Source of the DNA: Thalassobaculum sp. OXR-137
Lineage (GTDB): Bacteria > Pseudomonadota > Alphaproteobacteria > Thalassobaculales > Thalassobaculaceae
Length of the DNA: 64,000 bases
Direction: 5' to 3'
NCBI RefSeq assembly: GCF_034377285.1
Contig: NZ_CP139715.1
Coordinates: forward strand, 1,410,001-1,474,000
Part shown: positions 28,201 through 36,284 of the stretch, one piece after another
Layout of the letters: each line of letters opens with the position of its first letter
How positions within the stretch are numbered: position 1 is the stretch's first letter
The notes under the pieces: model-generated
The model's database searches: none
What the model saw: only the letters and a program-made list of their open reading frames with translations
Told to the model about the DNA's origin: nothing
Made by a program: the position numbers and the translations under genes

Positions 28201-29485
28201 CCGCACCAATCAGGCGCAGCCGCCGCTGTTCCGGCCGATCGCCACGGATGTGAAGGCCGAAAAGCGGTTTCTGTCCACCATCGCCCGCCGCCTGGATACG
28301 CTCGGCGCCATCACGCGCGGCCAGCGCCAGACCGGCGGTCAGGGGCTGTTTCGTGCCGAGGATAATCTCGAAGGTGACCAGGCCCGCGCGGCCTTGCGGC
28401 AATTCTATATGCTGCTGGCGCAGGGCGGAATTGAGGGCTGTTCGCTCACACGCTTTGAGGAAGCCACCGGCCTGTCGCTGACTTTTGAAGGCGGGACGCT
28501 GAAGGAGGAACTTCCGCCGATCACCACCTTCCTTAACCGCCTGTTGGCGCTGCCCATCGCCATGCAGAACGATTTGTTCACGGCGTTCGAGGAGTTGCTC
28601 AACGCCCGGATCGAAGCAGCTATCACGGCGGGCGCGCATGACGCCGGGCTGGAGACGATCCGTGCCGAGAGCCTGATCGTCACTGACCGTCGTACCGTGT
28701 GGAAACATGACAACGGTGCGGAAACCCGGCTCTTCACGATTGAGCGCAAGGACCGCAACAGGCCGATGTCCGTCGATGACGCGTTGGCCATTCGTGACGG
28801 CAAATTGCTGATCAATACCCGCTCGCACCGCGCGGCGGTTCGCACATCGGCGACCAGCTTGATGCTCGATGATGGCAGCATGCAGCGGCGTTTTCGTTTC
28901 GTTCGGCCCATGCAGCGCGACACGATAAGCGTCGAAGATTTCGCTTCCAGTCACTGGAAAGAGGCAGAAGAGGCAGAATTCAGTGAAGTCTGGAGTGCTG
29001 AAGTTGCCAATGTGCCGGATTTTTCGACCAGCACATTCCACCTCGTCACCGGTCTGCTGTTGCCGATCTGGCGGCGCCTACCGGAAAGCAACGCCCGCGT
29101 CTATCGGCTGCAAACCGACGATGACGAGCGGGTGATCGGGCGCGTGCTGTCGCAAATCGAGATGGAGGCCGTCTGCCGCAATCTCGGCATCGACGCGCCG
29201 AAAATCTCAAACGAAGACGCCTGGGGGATGATCTTGGACGGCAAGGTCACGGCGCATCTCGCCGATGGCCTGTCGCTGCGCCGCGTTCGCGTTATGAACG
29301 AAAACCGCGTTGAGTTGACCGGCTTCACCTCTGGCCTGGTCGAAGCCCTGAAAGCGCGCGGGCTGATGTCGGAAATCATCAATTGGAAATTGCGGCTATT
29401 CGTGCCCGTCGGTGATCGGGGGCAATCGATTTTCGAAAGCCTGCTCGACCGCTGGGCGCTGACCCAAATCGCGGAGAGGGGGTGA
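25217..29485 (+). CDS. Fused DNA methyltransferase-helicase (strawberry-notch-like), 1422 residues
   Basis: The N-terminal ~330 residues form a SAM-dependent methyltransferase: QFSTPAPLALVAAIAAG near 124, VLEPSAGTGLMA near 152, and the catalytic motif IMNPPFS near 214. From ~400 a superfamily 2 helicase follows: FLGDGTGCGKGRQVAG near 480, VFDEAHAMANAAGG near 592, YVSATGATDVRN near 634, and a C-terminal half with VFSDAGGTGRSYHAD and IQGLGRSNRTNQ. Such fused proteins are core genes of alphaproteobacterial ICEs and plasmids. Suggested roles are protecting element DNA or anti-restriction. The ATG at 25217 follows CCGGAGACATCCC. Motifs appear intact. Confidence 0.9.
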   Translation: MNYALSAAAVRTAAPFRTPDNTAACILTAANRILAGLERGITIETRFLRQAMEEAFGGSDAEGFWCWKDAYEACEAAQVLFLRKYGRAMQEKAASPAALLSMIGRIAGLLPTHTRRSEESQSLQQFSTPAPLALVAAIAAGVTPDDVVLEPSAGTGLMAIFAEIMGVRLALNEVAETRVALLRRLFPDAVTSTHDAASIDDRLTDDVTPSVVIMNPPFSAAVNVKGRSADADFHHVRSALSRLAVGGRLVTITGHNFPYERLNGAIRFSCVIDGSAYAKHGTTFETRLTVIDKVPDIGVSPIMPKVQSAAELLANVTLHVPPRMKVEGEIGLGAVKAIMPIHHAPAAPRPTTISSAPDATEIAYEPTEWTAAQGADLADTLYEGYALQSIRIPDAHPHPTKLVQSTAMASVAPPQPSYRPYLPTHIIKSGVLSDAQLESVIYAGEAHTKHLAGSWTLDDTFDNIHAAADDAENAVRFRRGWFLGDGTGCGKGRQVAGIILDNWIRGRRKAVWLSRSDKLLEDAQRDWLALGMEKLLVQPLSRFKQGTPIRLSEGILFVTYATLRSAEREGKASRLQQIIDWLGHDFDGVIVFDEAHAMANAAGGKGERGDVAPSQQGRAGLRLQRAVPDARIVYVSATGATDVRNLAYAERLGLWGGEDFPFANRGEFVQAVEAGGVAAMEVMSRDVKALGLYTARSLSYEGVEVEIVEHALTPEQVAIYDAYATAFQVIHNNLNEALEATNVTGESRTLNGQAKSAAKSAFEGAKQRFFNGLITGMKVVTLIKSVERDITDGHAPIIQLVSTGEAVMERKLADIPAEEWHDLTIDLSPREVVGSYLQHSFPTQLFEPYTDDEGNLRSRPAFDAEGNPIQCNAALAARDRMIEQLATLDPVPGALDQIIQHFGTDQVAEVTGRSRRIVRKDERLCVENRPPSANLSETQAFMDDDKRILVFSDAGGTGRSYHADRGAKNQRLRVHYLLEAGWKADAAIQGLGRSNRTNQAQPPLFRPIATDVKAEKRFLSTIARRLDTLGAITRGQRQTGGQGLFRAEDNLEGDQARAALRQFYMLLAQGGIEGCSLTRFEEATGLSLTFEGGTLKEELPPITTFLNRLLALPIAMQNDLFTAFEELLNARIEAAITAGAHDAGLETIRAESLIVTDRRTVWKHDNGAETRLFTIERKDRNRPMSVDDALAIRDGKLLINTRSHRAAVRTSATSLMLDDGSMQRRFRFVRPMQRDTISVEDFASSHWKEAEEAEFSEVWSAEVANVPDFSTSTFHLVTGLLLPIWRRLPESNARVYRLQTDDDERVIGRVLSQIEMEAVCRNLGIDAPKISNEDAWGMILDGKVTAHLADGLSLRRVRVMNENRVELTGFTSGLVEALKARGLMSEIINWKLRLFVPVGDRGQSIFESLLDRWALTQIAERG

Positions 29486-29488
29486 GCC

Positions 29489-30490
29489 ATGTCCAGCGCT
29501 TCCGATCTGGCGCGCGGTCTCGGGCAAAATGCCGAGGCCGTGTGCCGAACCTATCTGCCCAAAGGCCGCCGTCAGGGCCGCTATTGGATCTGTGGGGATG
29601 TGCATGGAACGCCGGGCCGCAGTCTCTATGTCCAGCTTTTCGGCGAACGCGCCGGAAAGTGGACGGACGGAGCCGATGGCACGCACGGCGATCTTCTCGA
29701 CCTCATGGCCGCCAACCGTGGCCTCGACTTTCGTGCGGCGTGTGATGAGGCGCGGGCGTTCCTCAGCCTGCCAATCATTCCGGTGAAACAACCAGAACCG
29801 GCACCGCCCGGCACTTCAGACGCCGCGCGGCGGCTGTTTGCTGCGTCGGGTCCGATCCGGGACACGTTGGCGGAGGTTTATCTGCGCCAGCGCGGTATTA
29901 TTCTGCCTGCTGATATTTCCACCCTACGGTTTCATCCGCGATGTTTCTACCGAGCGCCGTCGGGGCGTCAGGAATGGCCCGCGCTCATTGCCGCCGTCAC
30001 CGATGACAAAGGCAACGTGACTGGTGTGCATCGCACTTGGCTCGATCCTTCGGGCGGCAAAGCGCCGGTCGATCAGCCGCGCCGCGCGCTGGGACATCTC
30101 GCCGGGAACGGGGTGCGTTTTGGTGCCGTCACCGACACCATGGTGGCGACGGAAGGGTTAGAGACCGCCCTGGCGTTCAAGATGATCATGCCCGACATGC
30201 CAGTCATCGCCGCCCTCTCGGCTGCGCACCTCGCCGCGCTGAACCTGTCGTCAACGCTGCGCCGCCTCTATGTCGCGCGCGATAATGACGAGGCCGGGCG
30301 TCTGGCGTTGGAAAAGCTTCGATCCCGAGCAGGCGAGATCGACATCCGCGAACTGGTGCCACGGGCGGAGGATTTCAACGCCGATCTCCTCACGCTCGGC
30401 CCGGATCGGCTACGAGACTGGATCGGGGAACAACTCGCCCCGGATGATATCCATCGCTTCCTCGTCCGCGATGGGCGGCAATGCGCATGA
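29489..30490 (+). CDS. DUF7146/TOPRIM primase-like protein
   Basis: A 333-residue protein. The N-terminus is a DUF7146-type domain without an obvious zinc finger. The C-terminal third is a TOPRIM fold, with ATEGLETALAFKM near 215 giving the catalytic Glu and VARDNDEAGRLALEKL near 262 giving the Asp pair. TOPRIM enzymes synthesise primers or cleave DNA, and this one may prime the transferred single strand in the recipient. It starts 3 bp after the methyltransferase-helicase stop, so they are one operon. Confidence 0.85.
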   Translation: MSSASDLARGLGQNAEAVCRTYLPKGRRQGRYWICGDVHGTPGRSLYVQLFGERAGKWTDGADGTHGDLLDLMAANRGLDFRAACDEARAFLSLPIIPVKQPEPAPPGTSDAARRLFAASGPIRDTLAEVYLRQRGIILPADISTLRFHPRCFYRAPSGRQEWPALIAAVTDDKGNVTGVHRTWLDPSGGKAPVDQPRRALGHLAGNGVRFGAVTDTMVATEGLETALAFKMIMPDMPVIAALSAAHLAALNLSSTLRRLYVARDNDEAGRLALEKLRSRAGEIDIRELVPRAEDFNADLLTLGPDRLRDWIGEQLAPDDIHRFLVRDGRQCA

Positions 30491-30552
30491 TGGCCCCGCC
30501 ATCGGGTCGCTGAAAGGGGTGCGCACACGGCAGGTCTAACCGTTCGCAAAGG

Positions 30553-30707
30553 GGCCGCGCCCCGGCCTTTCCAAAAGGGGTATCTGCCAGCGCCAATCGG
30601 CTTTGCAACGGCTGCGCCGTCCTCCACTGCGTTGCGGCCCTGAAGGGTGCGAACCCGCTTTGCGGCGCTGGCGGGCGATCCCCGGAAAGGCCGCGGGTGG
30701 CGCGGCC
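30553..30707. ncRNA. Long inverted-repeat element, candidate structured RNA
   Basis: Five consecutive segments pair across 155 bases: 30553-30561 with 30699-30707 (9 bp), 30563-30572 with 30684-30693 (10 bp), 30577-30580 with 30680-30683, 30582-30584 with 30677-30679, and 30586-30594 with 30664-30672 (9 bp). That is 35 perfect pairs with small bulges. The ~70-base apical part adds GCAACG (30605-30610) with CGTTGC (30630-30635), and CCC-TGAA-GGG (30638-30647). It fills the gap between the TOPRIM and DUF2493 genes. It could be a structured RNA, a leader, or a DNA cruciform such as a single-strand origin. Confidence 0.5.
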
Positions 30708-30729
30708 TCGCAAAACGGGAGACCCCGCC

Positions 30730-31677
30730 ATGACGCTTCATAACCCCTTCATTGACCCCTTCGACGACGAGCCCCATCACACATCATCGCCAACCGCCCA
30801 TCTTCTCGATGAGTTGCAGATGTATGGCTACCGCCCCCATGGCGACGAGCCCGATCCGCGCCCGCTGCCTGAAGCCGCCCGCGCCGAACAGGAGATCGAG
30901 AACGCCTTCGAATCCCTCACTGCCCTGATGGCCGACACGCGGCTCGAAGACGATCTCGACGATGTGCTCTGGAATCTCGTCAACATCTTCCACCGCAAGA
31001 TCGCGAATCTCGACCGCGCGCTCGACGACAATGAGCAGGCGCAGCGCCGAATGCAGCGTGAACAGGACGGCTCGGAGGTCAAATCCGTCGAATTGGAACG
31101 AACGACCGCGCAGGGCATCTCGATCATCGAGCGCCGCAATGCGTTCGAAGCCTTCCGCGAGATCGGCGCCGCGTGGTTCGAGAAATACACCTTCTCCGCC
31201 TGGAAACCGCGCTCCGGCTCGATGGCCAACCGCAAGACGATGACAGCCAGTATGATCGACAGCCGCGATTTTATCGCCGCCAAACGCAAATCCGAGATCG
31301 AACCGCTCTTGCCCACCGGCCCGCGCATTGCCTTCACCGGCGGCATGGACTGTAACGATCACGCGCGCATCTGGGACGCGCTCGACAAGGCGCATACAAA
31401 GCATTCCGACATGGTGCTGATCCATGGCGGATCGCCGAAGGGCGCCGAGAAAATCGTTGCCTGTTGGGCCGATAATCGCAAAGTTCCGCAGATCGTCTTC
31501 AAGCCCGACTGGACGCGCTTTAAGAACGCCGCGCCGTTCAAGCGCAACGACGCGATGCTCGACGCGCTACCGATCGGCGTCATCGCCTTCCCCGGTTCTG
31601 GTATCAGCCAAAACCTCGCCGATAAGGCGCGCAAGATGGGCATCAAGGTGTGGAAATTCGGTGAGGGCGGCGCCTAA
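30730..31677 (+). CDS. DUF2493 (SLOG-like) protein
   Basis: A 315-residue protein. The N-terminal ~180 residues are helical and acidic. The C-terminal ~110 are DUF2493, a Rossmann-like SLOG family: RIAFTGGMDCNDHARIWDAL, then MVLIHGGSPKGAEKIVACWA, then GVIAFPGSGISQNLADKARK. SLOG proteins are thought to bind nucleotides or related ligands. It is a standard gene of this ICE block. ATG 30730 follows GGGAGACCCCGCC. Confidence 0.88.
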   Translation: MTLHNPFIDPFDDEPHHTSSPTAHLLDELQMYGYRPHGDEPDPRPLPEAARAEQEIENAFESLTALMADTRLEDDLDDVLWNLVNIFHRKIANLDRALDDNEQAQRRMQREQDGSEVKSVELERTTAQGISIIERRNAFEAFREIGAAWFEKYTFSAWKPRSGSMANRKTMTASMIDSRDFIAAKRKSEIEPLLPTGPRIAFTGGMDCNDHARIWDALDKAHTKHSDMVLIHGGSPKGAEKIVACWADNRKVPQIVFKPDWTRFKNAAPFKRNDAMLDALPIGVIAFPGSGISQNLADKARKMGIKVWKFGEGGA

Positions 31678-31755
31678 TGCGCCACCCCATTTTGATGCAA
31701 GTTTTGCTTCTGAATGCCGGCGCGGGCACATTTGCTCCTGCGGGCCGAAACCAGC

Positions 31756-33072
31756 TTAGTTGTCCAGCATTCCGTCTTGCGGAGACCAGGTTCTATGTCC
31801 GACTATTCGCCGGGGCGGAGGGCTGCCTAACAACGCCAGTCCGTCTCTATACAGCGCGTAGGCATATTCAGAGTCAGGCAGGACCGCGCCACCTTCACCT
31901 CGATCCACGACGAAACCGGCAGGTTCGATACGTGGCAGTTCGATAGTTGCGGGCATACTCTCTCTCCCGTCGCGGATAATGGCGCTCAGGGCATTGAGGA
32001 ATCGTCCAGCGGACTTTTCTTCCATCACGAACCACCCGGCAAACCCGTCACTGCTTCGTCGCAGTGGGCGCCTTCGCGGGAAATGCCGCCACATCCTGGG
32101 ATCGTGCCAAAGGTCATCCAGCCAGTCGGAATAACCGTGGAATGGCCAGAGGGAATCCACGCTGGCGAGGAAAATTCGACCCGCGTATGGAATCTCCAGG
32201 AAGCTCACCGGCGAGTGGGCATCGGGGTGTTCCCCTCCAGCGCGAACCCAATCGATCCAGGTCACGATGCTCGGCGCGTCCATAAGAGAAAAATTCGCGC
32301 GATGCGTCGCGAGAGCGAGCGAGGTCGGCGTCGACTCCGGGTTCAAGCTCGGTGTCGGTTCCGTCGAAGGCGGCGGCTTGCCGCGAGGTTTGGAAATGCG
32401 CGTCTCGGCAGCATGCAGAAAGGCGCCAGCCGATCCCGGTCTTGAGCCGAACGCGATCGAGTAGCCGTGAATGATCTTGCCGTGGGGCGATTCTGCCGCC
32501 AGATGGGGATTCACCTGCTTGCTGTACTTGCGCTTTGCCTGTCCGCTTATGGTCGCGGCCGAAACGTTGGCGGCGAACGATCCACGCGCCTCCGCCAGCA
32601 CTACGCCGTAGTCCGTAACCGCACCGTCCCCGTAAATGAAGTCGGCGTGCGGGGCGAGAGAACTTGAGAGGCAGGCAGCATTGTCTCGCCACGTATAGCC
32701 GAGCGCGTTCATGAGCAGGTCTGTGACGCCAGCTCCAACGCGGCCGGCGAAGGCCGTCCGTTCCGCGTCAGCCAGCGAGTTGATGTGCTGCGTGAGCATG
32801 AATGTGGAGCCATCTTCAATCAGCCATTCCACTTCGGTCAGGGCGCTGTCTCCCCATCGCGCCAACATCTCTGGCGGCGCATCCCGCAGCGTTGCCGTCC
32901 TCGCGATTGATGCCGCAAGAGCGGTCGGGCCGAACGTCAGGGTCTTGCACATGCCGGGGGCATTGAAGCCCACGGAAATCGGACTCGGATTGTGCAGATG
33001 GCGCGTGTGCCCGGTGATGCCGACCGACTTTTCAGCTCGCCAGACCGCAGAGGAGGTCAATACATCGCTCAT
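31756..33072 (-). CDS. Unknown 438-residue protein, possible PD-(D/E)XK-like nuclease
   Basis: I do not recognise a named family. ATG 33072 has GGAGG six bases upstream; a longer start at 33138 is possible. Residues 141-163 read PHADFIYGDG then VVLAEARGS, which recalls the Asp and Glu-X-Lys core of PD-(D/E)XK nucleases with Arg in place of Lys. A Gln/Lys-rich helix (SGQAKRKYSKQV) follows. Residues ~215-240 are a proline-rich linker, then a second globular region of about 190 residues. The gene starts 55 bp downstream of the DUF6650 gene, in reverse orientation to the surrounding ICE core genes, so the pair looks like inserted cargo. Confidence 0.65.
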   Translation of the reverse strand: MSDVLTSSAVWRAEKSVGITGHTRHLHNPSPISVGFNAPGMCKTLTFGPTALAASIARTATLRDAPPEMLARWGDSALTEVEWLIEDGSTFMLTQHINSLADAERTAFAGRVGAGVTDLLMNALGYTWRDNAACLSSSLAPHADFIYGDGAVTDYGVVLAEARGSFAANVSAATISGQAKRKYSKQVNPHLAAESPHGKIIHGYSIAFGSRPGSAGAFLHAAETRISKPRGKPPPSTEPTPSLNPESTPTSLALATHRANFSLMDAPSIVTWIDWVRAGGEHPDAHSPVSFLEIPYAGRIFLASVDSLWPFHGYSDWLDDLWHDPRMWRHFPRRRPLRRSSDGFAGWFVMEEKSAGRFLNALSAIIRDGRESMPATIELPRIEPAGFVVDRGEGGAVLPDSEYAYALYRDGLALLGSPPPRRIVGHRTWSPQDGMLDN

Positions 33073-33127
33073 GAAATGCCTCCGGCCGACGCTTTGCCAT
33101 GTCCGCTTCTTGCTCGCCGCAGCGCCT

Positions 33128-33661
33128 TCATGATGCATCGTCCGTGGGAGGAAGGATCGATGCGAGCTCGCCCTCGACATCGACGCCATATTGGTACGCG
33201 AGCGCTGCGACGTGGGTGCCAAATGTCGCCCGCAATTCGCCAAGAGCAACGAAGAATGGTGGGCTGCCTTCTTCGTCGCCAAAGCGCCCACTGCCGTAGT
33301 GGGGCGGCAGGTTGCGGAAATCCGGATGCGGTTCCTCAAGGAACCTTCGACACGCAGCGCGCATGGCACGGACGGACCCGGCGGCCCGAGCGGTCTCAGG
33401 CAGAGCTTGCAATGTTTCTGTCAGCAGTTCGCGTATCCGCAGCACCGAAGATGTCACCTGTGAAACGACTTCGACATGGTACGGGACGAAGAGAACGCGC
33501 CGATCTTCAAGCGCAGCCAGCAATCGCCGGATGATCTCTCGTTCATCAGCGGATGGCGTCCACTGGACGCCAAAGAATGGCAGCGAGAATCCCGTCAGTC
33601 GATGCGCCAGCGATTTCGCTGCGATCTTCCCCTTCTTTGTGATGTTATCCGATTTACTCAC
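33128..33661 (-). CDS. DUF6650 family protein
   Basis: About 177 residues from a GTG at 33661 (VSKSDNITKKGKIAAKSLAH). The core AHRLTGFSLPFFGVQWTPSA, then LLAALEDRRVLFVPYHVEVV and SVRAMRAACRRFLEEPHPDF fits DUF6650, whose function is unknown. The frame stays open upstream to 33898, but that part reads like leader sequence. GTG 33661 with a G-rich site nine bases upstream is my choice, and ATG 33721 is an alternative. It is followed after 55 bp by the 438-residue unknown gene, so the two are probably co-transcribed. Confidence 0.7.
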   Translation of the reverse strand: MSKSDNITKKGKIAAKSLAHRLTGFSLPFFGVQWTPSADEREIIRRLLAALEDRRVLFVPYHVEVVSQVTSSVLRIRELLTETLQALPETARAAGSVRAMRAACRRFLEEPHPDFRNLPPHYGSGRFGDEEGSPPFFVALGELRATFGTHVAALAYQYGVDVEGELASILPPTDDAS

Positions 33662-34573
33662 GCCCAGGCCCCCCAATTGTTCGACCGTTCTACAATAGCT
33701 CCAAATCGAATCTACCATCATTTGTAGATTTTGCGGCAGATCAAACCAGCCGAGGACATCAGAGAAGCGCTTCTCGCGGAAATCATAACAGGGTGAAAAA
33801 GGTGCCCTAAGATGTGGCGCCCGCGCGGGGACAAGCCCCGCGCGCCGGGCTGTCGTGAACCGAACCCGCTTCGCGGTTTCGGCCCTTCGGGCGTCCATCC
33901 CATGGCGCTTCTACCCGCATTCGCGGGCGGTTGGTGGCTGGCGCTTCCCGCATAAAAAGCCCCATTCCTCATGCGATCAGGCGTGACCGGGATGGGAATG
34001 GTGGTGCGGTGGGTCCCGTTGGCAGCATGACGGTCGTCTTGCGGGCGTGCCCAGCTTGGGCTTGGGCGGCGCATCTGGGCCGAAATGGTGCGTCGGATGA
34101 GGATTGCGGCGGTCTTAGCCGCGTGTTTTGCTTGTGTCTATCCGGCTTCATTCTCCGTATCGCGCCACTGGCATTTAGGGCGAGGGAGGGGCGTTTTGAG
34201 GCTCATCCTTGCACGGAAGAACGCCGATCCGGCGGGCGGTGACGGGTGTTCGAGTGACCGGTGAAGCCGTCAGATGCAGCGGTGAAAGTTGCGGGCGATG
34301 AGGCCATTCGTCTCCCTGTCCCGCCATTCATCGAGGACCAATCCCTGCATGTCTTTGTCGCTTAAATCCCGCGCCGGACCGTTCAACCCTTCGGTCGGAA
34401 AAATTTCCCCTGCGGCCTTGCCGCATTCCTCGCGCTCGCTTCGCTCCAAATTTCCCCGCCCGGCGGGTGCTCCGCTTTGCTTCGCCCTTACAGGTGAACC
34501 GCCCGCCTTTGCGGTCTTTTCGCTGGTGACATCGCAGGGATGGTCCCGCGATTAACAGCATAGGAGACTTATC
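33662..34573. other. Non-coding, hairpin-rich region before DUF736
   Basis: No convincing gene on either strand. The sequence is dense in stable hairpins: GCGCGGGG-ACAAG-CCCCGCGC (33823-33843), then CCGAACCCGC facing GCGGTTTCGG (about 33859-33881), GCCC-TTC-GGGC and CCCGC-ATTC-GCGGG shortly after, and GCGGC-CTT-GCCGC near 34415. The last ~250 bp form a long leader to DUF736 (ribosome site AGGAG just before 34574). A structured leader or small RNA is possible. Confidence 0.45.
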
Positions 34574-34912
34574 ATGGCTATCACCCTTGGCGGTTTCACC
34601 AAATCCGCGGACGGCAGCTTCACCGGCACGCTCAAAACCCTCAACGTCACCGCCAGCCTCGTCATCGTCCCGGTGGACAAGATGAGCGAAAACGCCCCCG
34701 ATCATCGCGTCTATGCCGGCAACGGCAACCGCTACGAAGTCGGCGCAGGCTGGTCGCAGGTCGCCAAAACCAGCGGCGAGACCTACCTCAATCTCAAGAT
34801 CGGCGCGCCGGAATTTGGCCCCAACTGGGTGCGCGCCCGCCTAGTCAAGCTGGAACAACCCGGTGAAGACGGCACCACCCATATCGCCCTCTGGGAGCCG
34901 CGCGACCGCTAG
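34574..34912 (+). CDS. DUF736 protein
   Basis: A 112-residue protein (MAITLGGFTKSADGSFTGTL, then KTLNVTASLVIVPVDKMSEN, then APDHRVYAGNGNRYEVGAGW), a complete DUF736. It is a small, probably all-beta protein of unknown function that is almost universal on alphaproteobacterial conjugative elements. It is a single gene with its own leader and terminator, so it is expressed separately from the excision/transfer operon that follows. A truncated second copy lies at 60236. Confidence 0.9.
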   Translation: MAITLGGFTKSADGSFTGTLKTLNVTASLVIVPVDKMSENAPDHRVYAGNGNRYEVGAGWSQVAKTSGETYLNLKIGAPEFGPNWVRARLVKLEQPGEDGTTHIALWEPRDR

Positions 34913-34929
34913 AATCCCACCTCATCAGA

Positions 34930-34960
34930 GCCCCGCCGGGTATCGCACGGCGGGGCTTTT
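34930..34960 (+). terminator. Rho-independent terminator after DUF736
   Basis: GCCCCGCCG (34930-34938), 9-base loop, CGGCGGGGC (34948-34956), then TTTT. A perfect 9-bp stem 18 bp after the DUF736 stop. Confidence 0.9.
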
Positions 34961-35222
34961 CCTCATGCTTTCGCGCGCATTGAACCGCCGGAATTGATGC
35001 GGAGTTGCCTGCGGCAACGGGCTTTCCGTCTCGATTTCTTCAGTATGCCACCCGGCGCAACGCGAGCCTCAAGCCTGCGCGGTACCCCCAAAATGCTCTC
35101 GCATTTCGGCTCCCCCACGCCCCGCCTTCGGCGGCGCTTCGCGGCCTTGACCCCCGCTATCCGGATGACCGCTGGGCGCGTTCTCGACGGGAGAACGGCT
35201 CAATCATCAGGAGATTTTCACC

Positions 35223-35372
35223 ATGTCACGCATCGATATCGCCATCTGGATCGAACTTTTGGACATCGAATTGCGCGGGGGCTTGCCCGCAGATGAGCGC
35301 GCATGGAACCGCGCCAAGATCGCCGAATTACAGGCCCAACTCGATGCGATGAAGGAAGCGGAAGGGGCGTAG
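35223..35372 (+). CDS. Small 49-residue protein
   Basis: ATG 35223 with AGGAG about nine bases upstream opens MSRIDIAIWIELLDIELRGG, then LPADERAWNRAKIAELQAQL and ends DAMKEAEGA. It is strongly helical and probably forms one or two amphipathic helices. The frame, codon use and ribosome site support a real gene. Function is unknown. Its stop codon sits in the loop of a terminator hairpin, so the gene has its own short transcript or is the end of one. Confidence 0.65.
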   Translation: MSRIDIAIWIELLDIELRGGLPADERAWNRAKIAELQAQLDAMKEAEGA

Positions 35373-35385
35373 CGCCCCTTCTTTC
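35361..35385 (+). terminator. Terminator overlapping the stop of the 49-residue gene
   Basis: GAAGGGGCG (35361-35369), loop TAG (the stop codon), CGCCCCTTC (35373-35381), then TTTCC. A perfect 9-bp stem with a short T-run. Confidence 0.7.
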
Positions 35386-35456
35386 CGCGCGTTTTCTTCT
35401 ACGGAAGCCGTGTCGCGCGCCGCCGCTTTCGCGTGAGCGAAAAGGGCGACGAAAGA

Positions 35457-35486
35457 GGGGGCTCGATTTCGATACCCCCCGTTTTT
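35457..35486 (+). terminator. Terminator-like hairpin upstream of the RdfS-like gene
   Basis: GGGGG (35457-35461) and CCCCC (35475-35479) enclose TCGA-TT-TCGA and are followed by GTTTTT. It lies 65 bp before the excisionase start, so it may end upstream transcription or attenuate rdfS. Confidence 0.45.
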
Positions 35487-35550
35487 CGAGCGTCCCGCGA
35501 CGCGCCCTTGCTCGCCATCCTTAGCCCATTCACGCCGAAAGGAGCTAACG

Positions 35551-35784
35551 ATGCAAGACGATCAATCACGGGCGAGCGCGGCAAAAAAGGGCAGCCCGTT
35601 TCTCACCACGAGAGAGGCCGCGCATTACCTCAGCCTCTCCTATCGCACCCTTGAGAAGATGCGCCTCACCGGCAATGGCCCGCGCTTTCGCAAGCATGGC
35701 CGCTATGTGCGCTACCACATTGCTGACCTCGACGCCTGGTCGGAAGGGCGGCGGCAATCATCCACGTCGGACGGGGCGCGGTGA
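35551..35784 (+). CDS. rdfS: RdfS-like excisionase / helix-turn-helix protein
   Basis: A 77-residue protein with a winged helix-turn-helix of the AlpA/excisionase type: FLTTREAAHYLSLSYRTLEK, then MRLTGNGPRFRKHGRYVRYH and IADLDAWSEGRR. In ICEMlSymR7A, rdfS encodes the recombination directionality factor and is followed by traF, a transglycosylase gene and the relaxase gene. The same order occurs here, so RdfS is the best identification. It would bind near the attachment site and turn the integrase toward excision. AAAGGAG precedes ATG 35551. It overlaps traF (TGATG). Confidence 0.78.
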   Translation: MQDDQSRASAAKKGSPFLTTREAAHYLSLSYRTLEKMRLTGNGPRFRKHGRYVRYHIADLDAWSEGRRQSSTSDGAR

Positions 35785-36284
35785 TGAAAAAAGCCGCCAT
35801 CCTTCCCCTTGCCGCCGCCCTTTCCGGCGTCGTGCTGATAGGAATTTCCGCCATTACCCGCGCGCCTCTGTTGGTCTGGAACGCCTCGGCCAGTGCGCCA
35901 ATTGGCCTCTATCGAGTCACATCCGGTGCGCCGGAGCGTGGAGACCTAGTACTGGTCCAGCCCTCGAAATCCATCGCCAAACTGGCCGCCGAGCGCCGCT
36001 ATCTGCCCGCTGGCGTGCCGCTGATCAAGCGCATTGCGGCCATGGGCGGCGATGATGTTTGCGTCTTTGACGGCGCGATCATCATCAACGGCGAGATCGC
36101 CGCGCCCCGGCTTGAAGTCGACCGCAAAGGCCGCCCCATGCCGCGCTGGAACGAGTGCCGCGCACTCGAAGCGGATGAGATTTTCCTGCTCCTTAAGCCT
36201 GCCGATTCCTTCGACAGCCGCTATTTCGGGCCGGTCCCGCGCGCCCAGATCATCGGGAGGCTCGCACCGCTATGGACCGAATAA
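35784..36284 (+). CDS. traF: TraF-type S26 peptidase (conjugal pilin maturation)
   Basis: A 166-residue signal-peptidase-like protein. After an N-terminal membrane helix (about 4-24) comes SASAPIGLYRVTSG (catalytic Ser near 37) and VPLIKRIAAMGGDDVC (catalytic Lys near 82), then a conserved FDSRYFGPVP. In RP4, TraF trims and circularises the TrbC pilin, and trbC is present at 51908. I use ATG 35784; GTG 35781 is equally placed. It overlaps the RdfS-like stop and the next gene start. Confidence 0.88.
   Translation: MKKAAILPLAAALSGVVLIGISAITRAPLLVWNASASAPIGLYRVTSGAPERGDLVLVQPSKSIAKLAAERRYLPAGVPLIKRIAAMGGDDVCVFDGAIIINGEIAAPRLEVDRKGRPMPRWNECRALEADEIFLLLKPADSFDSRYFGPVPRAQIIGRLAPLWTE

Noticed and set aside
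33931-34242. 103-codon plus-strand frame in the DUF736 upstream region
   Set aside because: No ribosome site or family; it lies in hairpin-rich non-coding sequence.
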